Source: CAG-791 sp963591995 (GTDB lineage: Bacteria > Bacillota > Clostridia > Lachnospirales > Lachnospiraceae). From it: a stretch of 16,174 nt of DNA. Shown piece after piece: positions 14,784 to 16,174 of the stretch. The translations under genes were made by a program, and so were the position numbers. Location of the stretch: assembly GCA_963591995.1 (NCBI GenBank), contig CAVAUJ010000056.1, positions 1-16,174 of the forward strand, in the 5' to 3' direction. The notes beneath the pieces were generated by a model. It worked only from the letters and a program-made list of their open reading frames with translations, was not told the origin of the DNA and did no database searches. Within the stretch, counting starts at the first letter, position 1. Each line of letters begins with the position of its first letter.

Positions 14784-15482
14784 TTATCGGTGAATATACA
14801 TTCCGGACAGCTCCGTTTCGCCATCCCCCTGCCTTGTGTGGATTTTATTTTCGATGCGCAGGCTTGCTTCAATGTGCATGATCCAATGCCGTGAAAAAGG
14901 CATCTGAATCAGCCCACGAATGTCTTTGCTGCACCAGTAGTCAATGAGCCAGTAGGCTCTTTCATCGGTGCTCACCACCTGCAGGGCACGCAGTCTTTCT
15001 TTATCCATTTCATCGAATTTCCGTTTTAAATCACGGTAGGAAAGACTTGTCAAAAATGTGTCCGTGCTTTCCTTTACGGTAAGGGCATATTCGTACAGTG
15101 CCTGCAAATCCAGCGACCTGGAAAAATCCACGATTTTCTGTCCCACAAGTTCATTTCCCGTGGTGATGATCGGTGAACCAATTTTCTCCCGGAAGCCACA
15201 GAGCACCTCTTTTTCTCGCCCAATCAAAGAATTTGCAACAATATCTTCAATGCGGAAAATATGCCAGATGGAATAGGCAATGGTCTTGCTGTGATACCCG
15301 TTGACCGTAGGAAAGGGCATGGCACTGAACTCATCCGAACTTAATTCCTCTCTCATGCGGAGCAGTTCATCCATAAGGGTCTGCCGCAGGGTCAGCAGGG
15401 TTTTTATTCCCTGATCGAAAGTTACCTCTTTTTTTAGCTGCACCTGAAGTGTTTTGTTAAGCTCTGACCATTCCCGATTCAT
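14784..15482 (-). CDS. DinB-like four-helix protein, putative metal-binding enzyme
   Basis: The ATG at 15482 gives 232 residues (MNREWSELNK) and has AGAGGA seven bases upstream. The start at 15536 would add an unlikely leader. The protein is largely helical. It carries SIWHIFRIEDI with H74, and near the C-terminus SRHWIMHIEASLRIEN with H199 and H203. A single His in helix two plus HxxxH in helix four is the metal site of the DinB/YfiT superfamily, whose members include thiol-dependent transferases and many uncharacterised stress-linked proteins. Firmicute proteins of this length sometimes carry a misleading phage-related name, but no phage genes surround it. It lies upstream of, and in the same direction as, the second ABC operon, 187 bp away. 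No specific function can be assigned. Confidence 0.7.
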   Translation of the reverse strand: MNREWSELNKTLQVQLKKEVTFDQGIKTLLTLRQTLMDELLRMREELSSDEFSAMPFPTVNGYHSKTIAYSIWHIFRIEDIVANSLIGREKEVLCGFREKIGSPIITTGNELVGQKIVDFSRSLDLQALYEYALTVKESTDTFLTSLSYRDLKRKFDEMDKERLRALQVVSTDERAYWLIDYWCSKDIRGLIQMPFSRHWIMHIEASLRIENKIHTRQGDGETELSGMYIHR

Positions 15483-15585
15483 AAATGCGTCCTCTCTAAA
15501 TATACTTATCCATATTTCGCAAAAGCCTTGTGGCAAGCTGTGCCCGCTTCAAATGTAACGCAGCAAAAGTGTTGAATCAATTTTC

Positions 15586-15642
15586 CCACCAGATCGCCGA
15601 ATGGTGACAGCCAAGCCACCAGGCCACCAGATCGCCGGATGG
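15586..15642. repeat. Two direct copies of CCACCAGATCGCCGRATGG, 38 bp apart
   Basis: The 19-base unit at 15586-15604 recurs at 15624-15642 with one difference (A/G). The second copy lies inside an inverted repeat, AGGCCAC (15621-15627) with GTGGCCT (15646-15652), and contains an inner CGCC/GGCG stem. The cluster sits just before the point where the AraC fragment becomes recognisable, so it may be a recombination scar or part of a small repeat element. Confidence 0.6.
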
Positions 15643-15672
15643 CGCGTGGCCTGTAAGTGGAACACGTATGAA

Positions 15673-16098
15673 ATGAAAATAAAAAATACGGACTCCGAAA
15701 AGGAACTGCTGCACTTTCCCATTGACATGGCGCGCAAGTATGCCCTTCTGGTCCGTAACTATGGATATGACCGGTATTCCTATTTGATTCGAAATGTCAT
15801 CAATTACATTGATCAGCACCTGTCCAGCGAACTCACCCTCGCCATTCTGGCCAGGGAATTTGGCAAAAATCCGTCCTACCTGTCCGGTGCCTTTAAAAAA
15901 GAAACAGGGGACACCATCACCGGCTACATCAGTAAGCAGCGGGTTCAGGCATCCCTGCGTTATTTTAATACCACAAATCTTAGTGTCGCCGAGGTAGCAA
16001 TTGCCGTCGGCATCCAGGATTTTAGCTACTTCACCAAGCTCTTCCGGCGCTACGTGGGTGTCAGCCCAAGAGAGTACCGGAAGATGCTGGACCGTTAA
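15673..16098 (+). pseudogene. AraC-family regulator, C-terminal DNA-binding part only (5'-truncated)
   Basis: The frame is open from 15559 and stops at 16098. It can start at ATG 15601 or ATG 15673, and neither has a good ribosome site. Recognisable sequence begins with KELLHFPIDMARKYALLV, the segment that in longer Firmicute AraC regulators (roughly 350-400 residues) links the sensor region to the DNA-binding domain. The double helix-turn-helix follows: LTLAILAREFGKNPSYLSGAFKKE, then LSVAEVAIAVGIQDFSYFTKLFRR, ending GVSPREYRKML. The expected N-terminal sensor domain is absent, and repeat-like sequence (15586-15652) takes its place. A 5' deletion or rearrangement is the likeliest explanation. 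A genuinely short AraC protein of 142-166 residues is possible, since the DNA-binding residues appear intact. It is divergent from the DinB-like gene. Confidence 0.65.
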
Positions 16099-16174
16099 TG
16101 TTACATTCCATGTATAGCGGGTGCGGTGCAATCTCCACCGGAAGCGGCTCCAACCGCAAAAAGGCGGAGGGTGA
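16099..16174. other. Right edge with small inverted repeats, no supported gene
   Basis: The stretch contains two short stems, CGGTG/CACCG near 16124-16140 and GCGG/CCGC near 16145-16160, the latter followed by five A residues. Neither has a T run on the plus strand, so I do not call a terminator. A frame from ATG 16110 runs off the edge but has no ribosome site. Confidence 0.3.

Noticed and set aside
14784..15482. Phage head-tail adaptor reading of the DinB-like gene
   Set aside because: No phage structural, integrase or packaging gene is in the window, and the histidine pattern fits the DinB superfamily better.
15586..15642. Direct repeats as a CRISPR array
   Set aside because: Only two imperfect copies with a 19-base spacer are present, and no cas gene is nearby.
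16110..16172. Possible start of a new gene running off the right edge
   Set aside because: There is no ribosome site before the ATG, and the 21 visible residues match no family I recognise.

Overview
The window looks like chromosome from an anaerobic Gram-positive gut-type Firmicute, most likely class Clostridia (Lachnospiraceae-like). This is an inference from several signs: GC content that appears slightly above half, strong GGAGG-type ribosome binding sites, lipobox binding proteins, a YesM/YesN-type two-component pair, and AraC and DinB-like proteins of Firmicute type. No rRNA, tRNA, CRISPR array, transposase or phage structural gene was seen.

Layout. (1) 1-189, plus: C-terminal tail of a MATE-type efflux protein, followed by a strong stem-loop (224-265) that probably terminates transcription from both sides. 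(2) 311-4690, minus: an operon reading leftward. Its order is lipoprotein sugar-binding protein, two CUT1/MalFG-type permeases, and a zinc-dependent medium-chain (polyol-type) dehydrogenase. A GC-rich stem-loop and three AAAGCTTT boxes lie between the binding protein and first permease genes. (3) 4691-5021: a 331-bp divergent control region with a good plus-strand promoter and repeated TTCGT boxes. (4) 5022-9539, plus: YesM-like histidine kinase, YesN-like REC/AraC response regulator, and a GH88/GH105-type unsaturated uronyl hydrolase whose ATG overlaps the regulator stop codon. (5) 9563-14596, minus: a second leftward operon encoding a lipoprotein binding protein, PotA/FbpC-type ATPase, two PotB/PotC-type permeases, and a xylose-isomerase-like TIM-barrel protein. 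It converges on the GH105 gene with only 23 bp between stop codons. (6) 14784-15482, minus: a DinB-like protein. (7) 15559-16098, plus: the C-terminal DNA-binding part of an AraC regulator, apparently cut at its 5' end, with a 38-bp-offset direct repeat at the break.

How it may work (inference). The membrane kinase senses an extracellular glycan fragment, and the response regulator activates the divergent CUT1 operon and its own operon. The CUT1 importer brings in an oligosaccharide carrying a lyase-generated unsaturated uronic acid. It has no ATPase gene here, so it probably uses a shared MsmX/UgpC-type ATPase. The cytoplasmic GH105 enzyme removes the unsaturated end, and the dehydrogenase and TIM-barrel enzyme act on released parts. 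The second importer is of the iron/polyamine/phosphonate/sugar-phosphate class, not the usual oligosaccharide class. Its cistronic link to a sugar isomerase-like enzyme is the most unusual part of the locus. No polysaccharide lyase, KduI/KduD or KDG kinase gene is in the window, so the substrate cannot be fixed.
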